From M3007 sp046160625 (GTDB lineage Bacteria; Bacteroidota; Bacteroidia; Chitinophagales; Saprospiraceae): DNA of 64,000 bases. Positions within the stretch are counted from its first letter, which is position 1. Every line of letters begins with the position of its first letter. Under the pieces are notes generated by a model. It was not told the origin of the DNA. It ran no database searches and saw only the letters and a list, made by a program, of their open reading frames with translations. Both the position numbers and the translations under genes were made by a program. Positions 1-8,327 of the stretch are shown here, piece after piece. The stretch is taken from contig JBJXGZ010000032.1 of NCBI GenBank assembly GCA_046160625.1, forward strand, positions 1 through 64,000. The letters are read 5' to 3'.

Positions 1-28
1 CCTCGGAGGTTTTCGAAAACCTCCGAGG
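1..28. terminator. perfect palindrome, probable bidirectional terminator
   Basis: Perfect inverted repeat with CCTCGGAGG / CCTCCGAGG outer arms around a TTTTCGAAAA centre, directly upstream of ccoP. It probably ends the transcript of the gene before the window, or is one copy of a dispersed hairpin family whose relatives lie at about 5203, 5953 and 29698. Confidence 0.55.
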
Positions 29-65
29 TGTCCGAAGAAAAACTACAGCGAAAAATTCATTAAAC

Positions 66-998
66 ATGACATCTAAAAAATATCTGCCAACCCTTTTTCT
101 GCTCCTCGCCAGCATAACAACGAGCTGGGGGCAAGCAGTGACAACTCCTGTTCCAGCCAAGGTGGACGGATTTTCAAATATCATGACCACGGCGTTTTTG
201 ATTTTGGCTGTGTTGTTGTTCATAATAGCTATTGCTGTAGTTGTACGGGCCAATGCTTTTCTGACCAAACAACTGATTCGGCTCGAATCGGAAAAGCAGG
301 GCATTATCTTTCCCACTGAGTCACTTGAGTTGCAGCCAATCGAAGAAGACTTTTTTACTCGTTTGCGCAAAAAATACTGGGAAAACCCAATCCCACGTGA
401 AATGGAAGGTGAAATCACACTGAATCATAACTACGATGGTATTCGAGAACTCGACAATCACCTGCCCCCTTGGTGGGTCAATATGTTCATACTGACCATA
501 ATCTGGGCCATTGGTTATATGTGGTATTACCATTGGGGAGGCAACGGGCTGAATCAGGCGGACGAGTACAAAACAGAGATGGAAACTGCTAAAAAAGAAA
601 TTGCTATGGCCTTGGCGGGCAAAGCTAACGCGGTAGACGAATCCAATGTAAGCGTTGTGACGGATGCGGGCGCATTGGGCGAGGGCGAATTGATTTACAA
701 AAATGTATGTGTAGCTTGTCACGGCCTAAAAGGCGAGGGCACCATAGGCCCCAATTTCACCGATGAGTACTGGATACATGGCGGCGGCATCAAAGACCTG
801 TTCAAAACAATCAAGTACGGGGTGCCTGATAAGGGTATGATCGCTTGGTCTTCGACATTGAAACCTGTAGATATACAGAAAGTGGCAAGTTATATCCTGA
901 CATTGAAAGGTACCAACCCCCCAAATCCGAAAGCGCCGCAAGGCGTGATTTGGAAAGACGAAGCGGCAGCAGCGCAAGACCCAGTGGGTGTAAAGTAA
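66..998 (+). CDS. ccoP: cbb3-type cytochrome c oxidase subunit III (CcoP/FixP)
   Basis: Membrane-anchored c-type cytochrome that passes electrons to the CcoN/CcoO core of the high-affinity cbb3 oxidase. Residues 1-23 look like a signal peptide. A hydrophobic segment spans about 40-60 and a second about 138-156, just after the LDNHLPPWW motif typical of the FixP N-terminal domain. One heme-c motif, CVACH, lies at 215-219 with a likely axial Met in GMIAW near 258. Classical CcoP carries two heme-c domains and this 310-residue protein has one, which appears genuine because no frameshift is visible. ccoN/ccoO should lie upstream of the window; ccoG and fixH follow on the same strand. Confidence 0.93.
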   Translation: MTSKKYLPTLFLLLASITTSWGQAVTTPVPAKVDGFSNIMTTAFLILAVLLFIIAIAVVVRANAFLTKQLIRLESEKQGIIFPTESLELQPIEEDFFTRLRKKYWENPIPREMEGEITLNHNYDGIRELDNHLPPWWVNMFILTIIWAIGYMWYYHWGGNGLNQADEYKTEMETAKKEIAMALAGKANAVDESNVSVVTDAGALGEGELIYKNVCVACHGLKGEGTIGPNFTDEYWIHGGGIKDLFKTIKYGVPDKGMIAWSSTLKPVDIQKVASYILTLKGTNPPNPKAPQGVIWKDEAAAAQDPVGVK

Positions 999-1004
999 GT
1001 GGTG

Positions 1005-1100
1005 TCTCATAAGCGGTATTTCACCGCAGAGGTGCAGAGACGCGGAGGCTTGATATATTTTAAATTCCGCGCCTTTGCGGTGAAACACCGCTTATGAGAT
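1005..1100. repeat. dispersed inverted repeat (CCGCAGAGG family), copy 1
   Basis: Long imperfect palindrome between ccoP and ccoG. The outer arms read TCTCATAAGCGGT and its complement; the inner arms read TTTCACCGCAGAGG and CCTTTGCGGTGAAA. Related copies lie near 11593, 31230, 51638, 52373 and 53405. The longest ccoG reading frame opens inside this element, which argues for the downstream ATG. Confidence 0.75.
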
Positions 1101-1120
1101 GCTCTAAAAAACAGATGGTT

Positions 1121-2560
1121 ATGAACCAGGATTCTCTAAATAACGTCCTCGAAGACAACGAAGAATATCGCGATCACCTCGCGACCGTTGACGCGCAAGG
1201 CAAACGAATCTGGCTCTACCCAAAGAAACCATCCGGGCGTTATTACAAGTGGCGTACCTGGGTGAGCGTAGCCTTTTTGGCTGTTTTTATTCTGATGCCC
1301 TTTATCAAGGTAGGTGGCGAACAATTTCTGCTGTTCAATGTGTTGGAACGGAAATTCGTGCTGTTTGGACTCTTATTTACCCCGCAGGATTTTCACTTGT
1401 TTGTGTTGGCAATGCTGACATTCATCGTGTTTATCATCTTGTTTACGGTGGTGTTTGGGAGACTGTTTTGTGGCTGGGTGTGTCCACAAACGATTTTCAT
1501 GGAAATGATTTTTCGCAAAATTGAATATTGGATTGAAGGAGATGCCGGCGAACAACGCAAACTTGCCTTATCCCCCTGGACGGCACAGAAAATCCGAAAA
1601 AAAGTCCTGAAACATGGCATTATTTACGGCCTTGCCTTGCTGTTCACCAATTTCTTCCTTGCGTACCTGATTAGTATGGACGAAGTGCTGAAAATCATCC
1701 GGGAACCGATCAGCCAGCACTGGGGTGGATTTACTGCCATGCTGGTTTTTAGTGGTGCTTTTTATAGTGTGTTCGCGGTGTTGCGCGAGCAGGTTTGTAC
1801 CACCATTTGTCCTTACGGTCGCCTACAAAGTGTATTGTTGGTTAAAGATTCTATTGTGGTGGCCTATGACCATATTCGGGGCGAACCGCGCACAAAGTTG
1901 AAGAAGGAAAAGCCTGAATCCAAAGTCGGTGATTGCATTGACTGCAATCTATGTGTTGCAGTGTGCCCAACAGGTATTGACATCCGCAATGGCACCCAGC
2001 TTGAATGTACCAACTGTACCGCCTGCATAGATGCCTGCGATTCCATCATGCAAAAAATCAACCGGCCTTTGGGGCTTATTCGATACGATTCGATGACGGG
2101 CATAGAATCAGGTCGTAGAAAGATTTTTACCTCCCGCGTGTATGCCTATACCGGAGTTTTGATTGCCTTGCTGGTACTAGATGTGTTCCTTATTGCCCAA
2201 CGCGGGATAATGGAGACCATCATCCTGCGCTCACCCGGTCAGCTTTACCAGCAGAAAGACGACACGCACTTGACCAACCTCTATACCTACGTCCTCATCA
2301 ATAAATCCAACCACGAACTTCCGGCGGAATTGCATGTCACCACTCCCGGCGCGAAGATTCAATACGTTGGGAAGAAACCTGCCAATATTCCCAAAGGCGA
2401 AAAAACAGAGGGCGCATTTTTTGTAGAAATGCCTGAGAGCGAACTGCTTGGACGGAAAACGCCCATTGTCATCGAGGTAATTTCCAATGGTAAAAAAGTG
2501 GATGAGGTAAAGACCAACTTCATGGGTGTAACCGGGCCTTTGCCCAAAATGGAAAAGTAA
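1121..2560 (+). CDS. ccoG: cytochrome c oxidase accessory protein CcoG/FixG
   Basis: Polyferredoxin-like membrane protein, needed in characterised systems for copper handling during cbb3 oxidase assembly. Hydrophobic segments lie near the N-terminus, around the conserved RLFCGWVCPQ motif, around CTTICPYGRLQ, and near residue 345. Two [4Fe-4S] motifs follow one another (CIDCNLCVAVCP and CTNCTACIDACD). The C-terminal 110 residues look like the periplasmic immunoglobulin-fold FixG_C domain. I use the ATG at 1121 (479 aa); the longer frame from 1094 starts within an intergenic palindrome. Transcribed with ccoP and fixH. Confidence 0.92.
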   Translation: MNQDSLNNVLEDNEEYRDHLATVDAQGKRIWLYPKKPSGRYYKWRTWVSVAFLAVFILMPFIKVGGEQFLLFNVLERKFVLFGLLFTPQDFHLFVLAMLTFIVFIILFTVVFGRLFCGWVCPQTIFMEMIFRKIEYWIEGDAGEQRKLALSPWTAQKIRKKVLKHGIIYGLALLFTNFFLAYLISMDEVLKIIREPISQHWGGFTAMLVFSGAFYSVFAVLREQVCTTICPYGRLQSVLLVKDSIVVAYDHIRGEPRTKLKKEKPESKVGDCIDCNLCVAVCPTGIDIRNGTQLECTNCTACIDACDSIMQKINRPLGLIRYDSMTGIESGRRKIFTSRVYAYTGVLIALLVLDVFLIAQRGIMETIILRSPGQLYQQKDDTHLTNLYTYVLINKSNHELPAELHVTTPGAKIQYVGKKPANIPKGEKTEGAFFVEMPESELLGRKTPIVIEVISNGKKVDEVKTNFMGVTGPLPKMEK

Positions 2561-2660
2561 AAATTAATGGTTATAATGTCATTTCGTCATTATGGTCATT
2601 TCGTTCCAAATCACCAAATCACAAATCACCAAATCACCAATTTCACCAATCACCACCATC

Positions 2661-3101
2661 ATGAAATTCAACTGGGGTACCGGCATCGTTATATTCTTTA
2701 TCTTTTTTGCTGTAAGCATGATATCGCTTGTGGTGGCTACAACCCGTTACCCACCGCAGTTGGTGCAAAAAGATTATTATTCACTTGACCTGAACTACCA
2801 GGAGCGGTTAGAGAAAAAACAAAACGCGGCGACGCTAACGGCGCCACCAAAAGTTCAATTCGACGCGACGGCTAAAAGGATACAAGTTGAATTTCCAGAA
2901 GGAATGACTGCCCAAACAGGCACCGCAAAGTGCTATCGTTCAGCTACCACTCGGGAAGATTTTTTATCAAAAATAGAAAACGTCTCAGTACTGGAAATTC
3001 CTGCCGAAGGATTTACCCCGGGTCGCTGGCATGTCGAACTGGATTGGGAGGCCACCGACGGAAAAAAGTATTTTTGGGAAACGGCTATTGTTGTTCAATG
3101 A
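2661..3101 (+). CDS. fixH: FixH family protein (CcoH)
   Basis: Small single-pass membrane protein (146 aa) of the cbb3 oxidase assembly group. It opens MKFNWGTG, followed by one transmembrane segment (about 6-28) and the YPPQLVQKDYYSLDLNYQ stretch seen in Bacteroidota FixH proteins, then a periplasmic beta-rich domain. An in-frame ATG at 2592 would add 23 residues encoded by a low-complexity ATCACCAA repeat, so I start at 2661. It sits 100 bp after ccoG and 44 bp before the SafE-like gene. Confidence 0.88.
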   Translation: MKFNWGTGIVIFFIFFAVSMISLVVATTRYPPQLVQKDYYSLDLNYQERLEKKQNAATLTAPPKVQFDATAKRIQVEFPEGMTAQTGTAKCYRSATTREDFLSKIENVSVLEIPAEGFTPGRWHVELDWEATDGKKYFWETAIVVQ

Positions 3102-3145
3102 CACAATGACACAATGACCCCAATGACCCAACGACGCACCATGCT

Positions 3146-3841
3146 ATGACCATCTTCGCCCCTGCACTCCTTCTCGGCCTCGCTGGCAGCCTGCACTGTG
3201 TGGGGATGTGCGGTCCATTGCTGCTCGCGCTTCCGCTCGATGCGGCAGGCAAGTGGCAAGTTTTGCGCAAGATGCTTGTGTATCATGCTGGTCGTATCCT
3301 TACCTACGTTGCACTGGGCGTGTTATTCGGGTTGCTGGGAAAGGGTTTGGCAATAGCAGGGCTTCAAAAAATACTTTCCATCGGGGCGGGCGTTTTTATG
3401 TTGGGCATGGCGTTCATGGCCTGGCGGTTTGAACAACTAGTTACTGCATTGCCCGGTTTTGGCGCGTTCACGCAATGGGTAAAATCGGGCATCGGAAACC
3501 TGATGCGGAAAAGCCCAAATGGCAGCACGTTCTCCATCGGATTGCTCAATGGGCTCTTGCCTTGCGGCATGGTATATGCGGCTTTGGCAGGCGCTATCGC
3601 CTCCACCGGCGGATTGGAAGGCGGGCTTTTTATGGCGATTTTTGGCCTTGGGACATTGCCTTTGTTGCTGATGGTGAGTGTGTTAGGAAGATCGTTCAGT
3701 ATCTCCTGGAGGCAAAAATTTAAGGTTGCACAACCTGTTCTGTTGGGGTTAGTAGGGCTTTTGTTGCTGCAGCGTGGCTTGAACTTGGATTTGTCATTGT
3801 TCGAATCTGCGGTGCCTAAAGCTGGGGTAGATTGTCATTAA
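3146..3841 (+). CDS. SafE/DsbD_2-like transmembrane protein of the cbb3 operon
   Basis: Polytopic membrane protein (231 aa, about six hydrophobic segments) annotated in relatives as sulfite exporter TauE/SafE family or DsbD_2 (UreH-like). The N-terminal GSLHCVGMCGP motif with its paired cysteines and the mid-protein NGLLPCGMVYAAL motif are diagnostic. The same protein accompanies ccoGHS in many Bacteroidota, so a role in metal or thiol handling during oxidase maturation is more likely than sulfite export; that is inference from context. It is the last clear member of this operon. Confidence 0.85.
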   Translation: MTIFAPALLLGLAGSLHCVGMCGPLLLALPLDAAGKWQVLRKMLVYHAGRILTYVALGVLFGLLGKGLAIAGLQKILSIGAGVFMLGMAFMAWRFEQLVTALPGFGAFTQWVKSGIGNLMRKSPNGSTFSIGLLNGLLPCGMVYAALAGAIASTGGLEGGLFMAIFGLGTLPLLLMVSVLGRSFSISWRQKFKVAQPVLLGLVGLLLLQRGLNLDLSLFESAVPKAGVDCH

Positions 3842-3878
3842 ATTTCAATAAAGTCTACACGGTTTTAAAACAATTGAT

Positions 3879-4250
3879 ATGAAGCTTACTTCATTTATTT
3901 TCCTAAGCTGGCTTCCCCGAATTCTGGCAATTATGTTCGCCGGGTTCATCTCGCTGTTTGCATTGGACTCATTTGAAGCGCACCAAACTTTTTTTCAGAA
4001 ATTTGGCCACTTACTAGTGCATCTTGTGCCAACTGCTGCAGTGTTGGCTGCACTATGGCTGGCTTGGTATCGCCAAATTATTGGTGGACTGGTGTTTATT
4101 TTATTGGGGGTGGTTTTCACCGTTCACTTTGGCACATGGCGGCAGACAGGTTTGTTTTTAATGTTTTCTTTGCCCTTGTTTGTTATAGGAGTGTTGTTCA
4201 TATTTTCACAATACAGTCAATTGCGATCCCGAAAAAACGAGCCTTTGTAA
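3879..4250 (+). CDS. hypothetical four-helix membrane protein
   Basis: A 123-residue protein consisting mainly of four hydrophobic segments (about 8-28, 42-62, 66-84, 92-112) separated by short polar loops, ending in a basic tail (SRKNEPL). No conserved motif that I recognise. It lies 38 bp after the SafE-like gene and 28 bp before tryptophan dioxygenase, so it may be co-transcribed with either. Confidence 0.72.
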   Translation: MKLTSFIFLSWLPRILAIMFAGFISLFALDSFEAHQTFFQKFGHLLVHLVPTAAVLAALWLAWYRQIIGGLVFILLGVVFTVHFGTWRQTGLFLMFSLPLFVIGVLFIFSQYSQLRSRKNEPL

Positions 4251-4277
4251 GTTTTCAAAATCTACACGCCTTAAATC

Positions 4278-5198
4278 ATGCATCAAATTCCACCCGAACT
4301 TCTCCAGCGTGTCGAAGAAAAATTTCAGGCTATTGGCCAAAACCCCAATACTCATCTTGAAGGACTGGTATGGGCCAAACCCATCACTTACTGGGATTAT
4401 ATCCAGACCGACGCTTTGTTGAACTTGCAGATACAGCGAACTACGCTGCCCGACGAAATGGTGTTCATTATGTATCACCAGATCAACGAGTTGTTGTTCA
4501 AAATGATCCTTTGGGAAATTCAGCAGGTGTCGGATTGCAGCGAACTCACCACGGCGTTTTTTGCTGAAAAACTGACCCGGATCAGTCGCTATTTCGATAT
4601 GTTGTCCAACTCGTTCAACATCATGGGCGATGGCATGGACGTGGAGCAATACCTGAAATTCCGCAACACGCTCACCCCTGCCAGCGGCTTTCAAAGTGCT
4701 CAGTATCGCATGATTGAGTTTTGCTCCACCGACCTGATCAATCTGATTGACTACCGATTTCGAGCCACAATTGACCGCAACACGCCCTACGAGCACGCCT
4801 ACGACCATCTATACTGGCAGGCCGCAGGGAAAAACCACGCTACGGGCGAAAAGAGCACCCTTATTCAGCTTTTCGAGGAACGTTACAAAGCCGAGTTCCT
4901 TCGAACCATGGAGGCATACAACGAGAAAAACCTTTGGGCCAGGTTCCGGTTGTTGCCCGCTGCGGATCGGGAAAACCCAGGCTTGGTTGCTGCCATGCGC
5001 CATTATGACTACACTGTAAACATCTCCTGGGTGATGGCGCACTACCACGCGGCACAGAAATACCTTGAAAGCAAAGGGCCAGCTGTTGAAGCAACGGGCG
5101 GAAGCGATTGGAAAAAATACATGCTGCCGAAGTATCAGCGGCGGATATTTTTTCCGGAATTGTGGAGTAAGGAGGAGTTGGAGAATTGGGGGGAATGA
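4278..5198 (+). CDS. kynA: tryptophan 2,3-dioxygenase
   Basis: Heme enzyme opening the indole ring of L-tryptophan to N-formylkynurenine, the first step of the kynurenine route. The 306-residue length and the motifs EGLVWAKPITYWDYI, MVFIMYHQINELLFKMILWE and PASGFQSAQYR match the bacterial family, including the helix with the proximal-side histidine and the FQSAQYR substrate loop. The C-terminal part (PKYQRRIFFPELW) is also typical. No other kynurenine-pathway gene is in the window; homogentisate dioxygenase lies 0.8 kb away on the opposite strand, so the area concerns aromatic amino-acid breakdown. Confidence 0.93.
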   Translation: MHQIPPELLQRVEEKFQAIGQNPNTHLEGLVWAKPITYWDYIQTDALLNLQIQRTTLPDEMVFIMYHQINELLFKMILWEIQQVSDCSELTTAFFAEKLTRISRYFDMLSNSFNIMGDGMDVEQYLKFRNTLTPASGFQSAQYRMIEFCSTDLINLIDYRFRATIDRNTPYEHAYDHLYWQAAGKNHATGEKSTLIQLFEERYKAEFLRTMEAYNEKNLWARFRLLPAADRENPGLVAAMRHYDYTVNISWVMAHYHAAQKYLESKGPAVEATGGSDWKKYMLPKYQRRIFFPELWSKEELENWGE

Positions 5199-5202
5199 TA
5201 AA

Positions 5203-5232
5203 CCTCGGAAGGGTTTAAACGCTTCCGACGTT
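5203..5232. repeat. imperfect CCTCGGAAGG hairpin
   Basis: Imperfect inverted repeat centred on GTTTAAAC with CTCGGAAG / CTTCCGACG-like arms. It lies just after the tryptophan dioxygenase stop and probably acts as its terminator. Related to the palindrome at 1-28. Confidence 0.4.
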
Positions 5233-5252
5233 ATGAAATTTCTTCTTCGGTA

Positions 5253-5411
5253 TCAATTCGGGTTCAACAAATCATAAAACTGGTCAGTTCGACCTAATCC
5301 GTGCCCGGTAAAGGCAGAAAGTCCCCGGCCTCCGTGAATATTTTTTGGAGACCGTAGTTGTAGTTCTGGATATTGGTCAAGCTTGCCATATAAAGGATGG
5401 TTTGAAGGTTT
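5253..5411 (-). pseudogene. open reading remnant in frame behind a stop codon
   Basis: On the minus strand the frame of the preceding 171-residue protein stays open for 52 sense codons after its TAA, ending at a TGA at 5253-5255. The peptide contains NIHGGRGLSAFTGHGLG and ends QFYDLLNPN, which looks like real protein sequence, reminiscent of C-termini of Bacteroidota lipoproteins such as DUF4249; that resemblance is weak. No start codon precedes it. Either a decayed gene end lies here, or the upstream TAA is a nonsense mutation in a longer protein. Confidence 0.35.
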
Positions 5412-5927
5412 TTACGGTCCGGGGATCATCTGCTGTTTTGGTGTTGCCGGGAAATGGTACTCATATGTCCACTGGGTGTTTATATCATTCATTCGACGAA
5501 CAGAACTCAGACTGATCACGATGCTAAGCGCTACAGAGGCCAAGGCTGCTTTGGCAAAGGTTACGGCCAACATGTACTCGGAAAAAACGAGTATGAAGGC
5601 AAATCCTCCTAAGAACATTCCAATGAACAACAGTCCCCAGAACAACCATCGCGCTACTTTGGGGCGGTAAGCAATGCTCAGAACATTGTCCATTTGGATG
5701 CTACGATACCCTTTGAGGGTAAGTATGCCGTCCTTAACTTCTTTAAAAGTACCTGAATACCGTTTTTTTTCATTTCCCTCCATTAGCCTCAGTTTGACGA
5801 AGTCTCCCTGGCTTATTTTGTGCTGTTCCCCGGTTTGGTTGTTGCGATAGATAACGCTGGTCGAACGCTCTTGTGCTTGCAGGGAAATGGTCAATGTTGC
5901 TATAAAAACAAGAAAAAGAAGTCTCAT
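5412..5927 (-). CDS. hypothetical membrane protein with signal peptide
   Basis: A 171-residue protein starting MRLLFLVFIATLTISLQAQ (signal peptide), followed by a small beta-rich soluble part (residues 20-80, with the GTFKEVKDGILTLKGYRSI stretch) and two hydrophobic segments (about 90-110 and 118-140). The ORF extends 20 codons further upstream, but those codons lie in an intergenic hairpin, so I use the ATG at 5927. Function unknown. It follows homogentisate dioxygenase on the same strand after a 60 bp gap containing a hairpin. Confidence 0.6.
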   Translation of the reverse strand: MRLLFLVFIATLTISLQAQERSTSVIYRNNQTGEQHKISQGDFVKLRLMEGNEKKRYSGTFKEVKDGILTLKGYRSIQMDNVLSIAYRPKVARWLFWGLLFIGMFLGGFAFILVFSEYMLAVTFAKAALASVALSIVISLSSVRRMNDINTQWTYEYHFPATPKQQMIPGP

Positions 5928-5952
5928 AATCTTATCAATTTGTTGAAGGCTC

Positions 5953-5984
5953 AACCTCGCAGGTTTTAAAAACTTACGAGGTTT
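5953..5984. repeat. imperfect CCTCGCAGG hairpin
   Basis: Imperfect inverted repeat (ACCTCGCAGGTTTT / AAAACTTACGAGGTTT) between the hmgA stop and the next minus-strand gene. Likely a terminator of hmgA and a diverged member of the hairpin family at 1-28. Confidence 0.45.
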
Positions 5985-5987
5985 CAT

Positions 5988-7166
5988 TCATGCTAATGAA
6001 GAAATCTCCGCTTCCAGCCACGATTTATAGTAATCCTCCACTTCCATATTCATGGCCACTTCGGTGATTTTCATAGGCTTAAAAGGGTCAATCATCACAG
6101 CCAATTCCTCGGTGGAGGTTTTGCCGATGCTTCGTTCAATGGCGCCGGGGTGCGGGCCGTGAGGGATACCGCCAGGATGGAGGGTCAGTTGTCCCTTCTG
6201 GATTTTGTTCCGTGACATAAAATCCCCATCCACATAGTAGAGTATCTCGTCAGAATCAATATTGCTGTGGTGGTAAGGCGCCGGGATGGACTTGGGGTGA
6301 TAGTCGTACATACGTGGCACAAAGGAGCACACTACAAATCCGGCAGCCTCGAATTGCTGGTGAATGGGTGGTGGTAGGTGTACCCGTCCCGTAATCGGTT
6401 CAAAATCAAATATGGACATCGCCCAAGGGTAGTGATTTCCGTCCCAGCCCACCAGATCAAAGGGGTGCGTGGCGTAGACGTATGGATAAATCATGCCCTG
6501 TTTCTTGATTTTTACCAAGAAATCGCCGTGTTCGTCGTGGGTTTCGAGGTCTTTGGGCAATTTGAAATCGCGCTCGCAAAACGGTGCGTGCTCCAACATT
6601 TGTCCGTACTGATTGCGATACCGCCCCGGAATTTCGATGGGGCTGAACGACTCGATGTACAACAAGCGGTTTTGGCTGCTCAGGAAATGAATTTTGTAAA
6701 TCGTCCCCCTTGGAATCACGATATAATCGCCGTATTCAAACGGTATTTGACCGTACATGGTCTCCACCCAGCCGTGGCCTTTGTGCACGAAAATCATTTC
6801 GTCGGCATCGGCATTTTTGAAAAAATAATCCTTGGTGCTTTCGTGCGGGGCAGCCAGGCCAATGTGCAGGTCGTTGTTGACAAACAAGGTTTTGCGGCTT
6901 TCCAGATAGTCGTCCACATAAGGCAAATCGAAACCTTTGAAGCTGAGTGCCGAGAGGTTTTTGTCAATCGCGATCTTAGGCTCCACAGAATAAGGAGTCC
7001 CTTTTTCCTTGACAATCGTAGGCGGATAAAGGTGGTATACCAGCGAAGAAACCCCCGAAAAACCTTGAGTACCAACGAGTTCTTCCTGATAAAGCACCCC
7101 AGCGTGATTGCGGAATTGGGTGTGTCGTTTGTGGGGGATTTTGCCAGCGTGGTGGTAAACAGGCAT
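5988..7166 (-). CDS. hmgA: homogentisate 1,2-dioxygenase
   Basis: Non-heme iron enzyme cleaving homogentisate to maleylacetoacetate in phenylalanine/tyrosine catabolism. The 392-residue protein shows the two-domain cupin layout: MIFVHKGHGWVETMYGQIPFEYGDYIVIPRG in the N-terminal half, and in the C-terminal half the iron-ligand region YHHSNIDSDEILYYVDG (His and Glu ligands) followed by HPGGIPHGPHPG (third His). The start MPVYHHAGKIPHKRHTQFR is typical of the short Bacteroidota form. Fumarylacetoacetase and HPPD genes are not in the window. Confidence 0.93.
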   Translation of the reverse strand: MPVYHHAGKIPHKRHTQFRNHAGVLYQEELVGTQGFSGVSSLVYHLYPPTIVKEKGTPYSVEPKIAIDKNLSALSFKGFDLPYVDDYLESRKTLFVNNDLHIGLAAPHESTKDYFFKNADADEMIFVHKGHGWVETMYGQIPFEYGDYIVIPRGTIYKIHFLSSQNRLLYIESFSPIEIPGRYRNQYGQMLEHAPFCERDFKLPKDLETHDEHGDFLVKIKKQGMIYPYVYATHPFDLVGWDGNHYPWAMSIFDFEPITGRVHLPPPIHQQFEAAGFVVCSFVPRMYDYHPKSIPAPYHHSNIDSDEILYYVDGDFMSRNKIQKGQLTLHPGGIPHGPHPGAIERSIGKTSTEELAVMIDPFKPMKITEVAMNMEVEDYYKSWLEAEISSLA

Positions 7167-7340
7167 GTGTAAATAAGTTTTGCGGCGAAGGTCGCTGGTG
7201 CATGCTGTTTGTAATATGATGTGGGTCAGCAGACAGATTGATCATCATCAGCCCCACTTTAGGTAGGCTTATTTATTGAAGGTTGGCAATTGCTTTATCA
7301 ATAATGACACACCGTGGCCAGCTCAGTCGGACATGCGGAA

Positions 7341-8114
7341 TTAACGCAGGTTCTCCTCTTTCCCCGGCCACCACCCATCCACAATCTTTATGGCATACAC
7401 CAGCCCAATAGCCCCGAGCAGATGCTTGAGCGTGTGCCCACTCCAAAAGCCAAGGAGATCGTAGATGGCTTTGTCATAGTGCTCGCACAATTTGGCTGCC
7501 ACATACCAGCCCAAAAGCAAAAGGATGTAGCGGACGTAGGGCACTTTCCCCGGATAGAACAATATCAAAACAGGCGCGACTACCATCGGGAAAAACTGCA
7601 CCAGAGCATAAGGACGCAGATCGCCCTGCCCGGCAGCTTCTGTGAAATGCCAGTACAACACACTTGCTATGCCAATTGGAATGCTGAGCCAAAAACTGAC
7701 CGTGCCTGCACGCGCTCCGAGGTAGTCGTATATAAACAAGGAGAAAAGTGACATAAACATCAGGGTCATCGGGAGCCGGTCCCAAAGCAGGGAGTCATTG
7801 CTGGGCATCCAATGGTAATACGCTGATCCAAAGCAAGTAATGAAAATCCCGCCACTGAGCACCAGGGGAATCCAGCGCGCTACACCTGCGGGCCTTCGGG
7901 CGTAATTTCGTATGCCTTGCCAGAGGCCGTACAGCCCGATAAACAACATGGGCAGGTTCGACACAACATTCCAAAAATAAGGGATTCCAAAAATGATACG
8001 CTGGTCGCCGTAGTCATGGTAGGCTGGGTTTTGAGGAATTGGGTTGACGATACCAAGACCCAGAGAAGCGATTAGCAGGAGAGCGTAGATCAGTAGGAGT
8101 GGAGAAAAAGACAT
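7341..8114 (-). CDS. ceramidase-like (CREST superfamily) membrane hydrolase
   Basis: Seven-helix membrane protein (257 aa from the ATG at 8114; the longer frame adds a non-conserved leader). Three CREST-type motifs are visible: a Ser/His/Asp cluster in GSAYYHWMPSNDSLLWDRLPMT near residue 105-125, and GHTLKHLLGA near the C-terminus, matching the Ser-Asp-His zinc-hydrolase pattern of alkaline ceramidases and PAQR-type enzymes. Expected activity is amide hydrolysis of a lipid such as ceramide, and many Bacteroidota make sphingolipids. The exact substrate is inference. It stands alone. Confidence 0.75.
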   Translation of the reverse strand: MSFSPLLLIYALLLIASLGLGIVNPIPQNPAYHDYGDQRIIFGIPYFWNVVSNLPMLFIGLYGLWQGIRNYARRPAGVARWIPLVLSGGIFITCFGSAYYHWMPSNDSLLWDRLPMTLMFMSLFSLFIYDYLGARAGTVSFWLSIPIGIASVLYWHFTEAAGQGDLRPYALVQFFPMVVAPVLILFYPGKVPYVRYILLLLGWYVAAKLCEHYDKAIYDLLGFWSGHTLKHLLGAIGLVYAIKIVDGWWPGKEENLR

Positions 8115-8302
8115 AGCAGCATGCAAGGATAAGTAGCGAGCAAAAATAGGACTCAGCAAATTATAATACAAAGAACTAATCAGCAGCATCACGCTTAGTC
8201 TCAGATCGCCCATGCCAGGCACTATCCGAAGTCGCGCTTGGGCATGACTAAGGTCAGGCCACGACCTAACCCTGGTCATTAACCTAGTGCTTTCGACCCC
8301 GA

Positions 8303-8310
8303 TACTTTTG
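8303..8310 (+). promoter_or_regulatory. -7 promoter element TACTTTTG
   Basis: Exact match to the Bacteroidota -7 consensus TAnnTTTG, 17 bp before the ATG of the first YceI gene. No clear -33 TTTG at the usual distance. Confidence 0.5.
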
Positions 8311-8327
8311 TACCAAACTTAATCAAG

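Noticed and set aside
6378..7172. 264-codon plus-strand frame
   Set aside because: It is antisense to homogentisate dioxygenase, whose metal-ligand motifs are clear; the frame is a codon-usage shadow.
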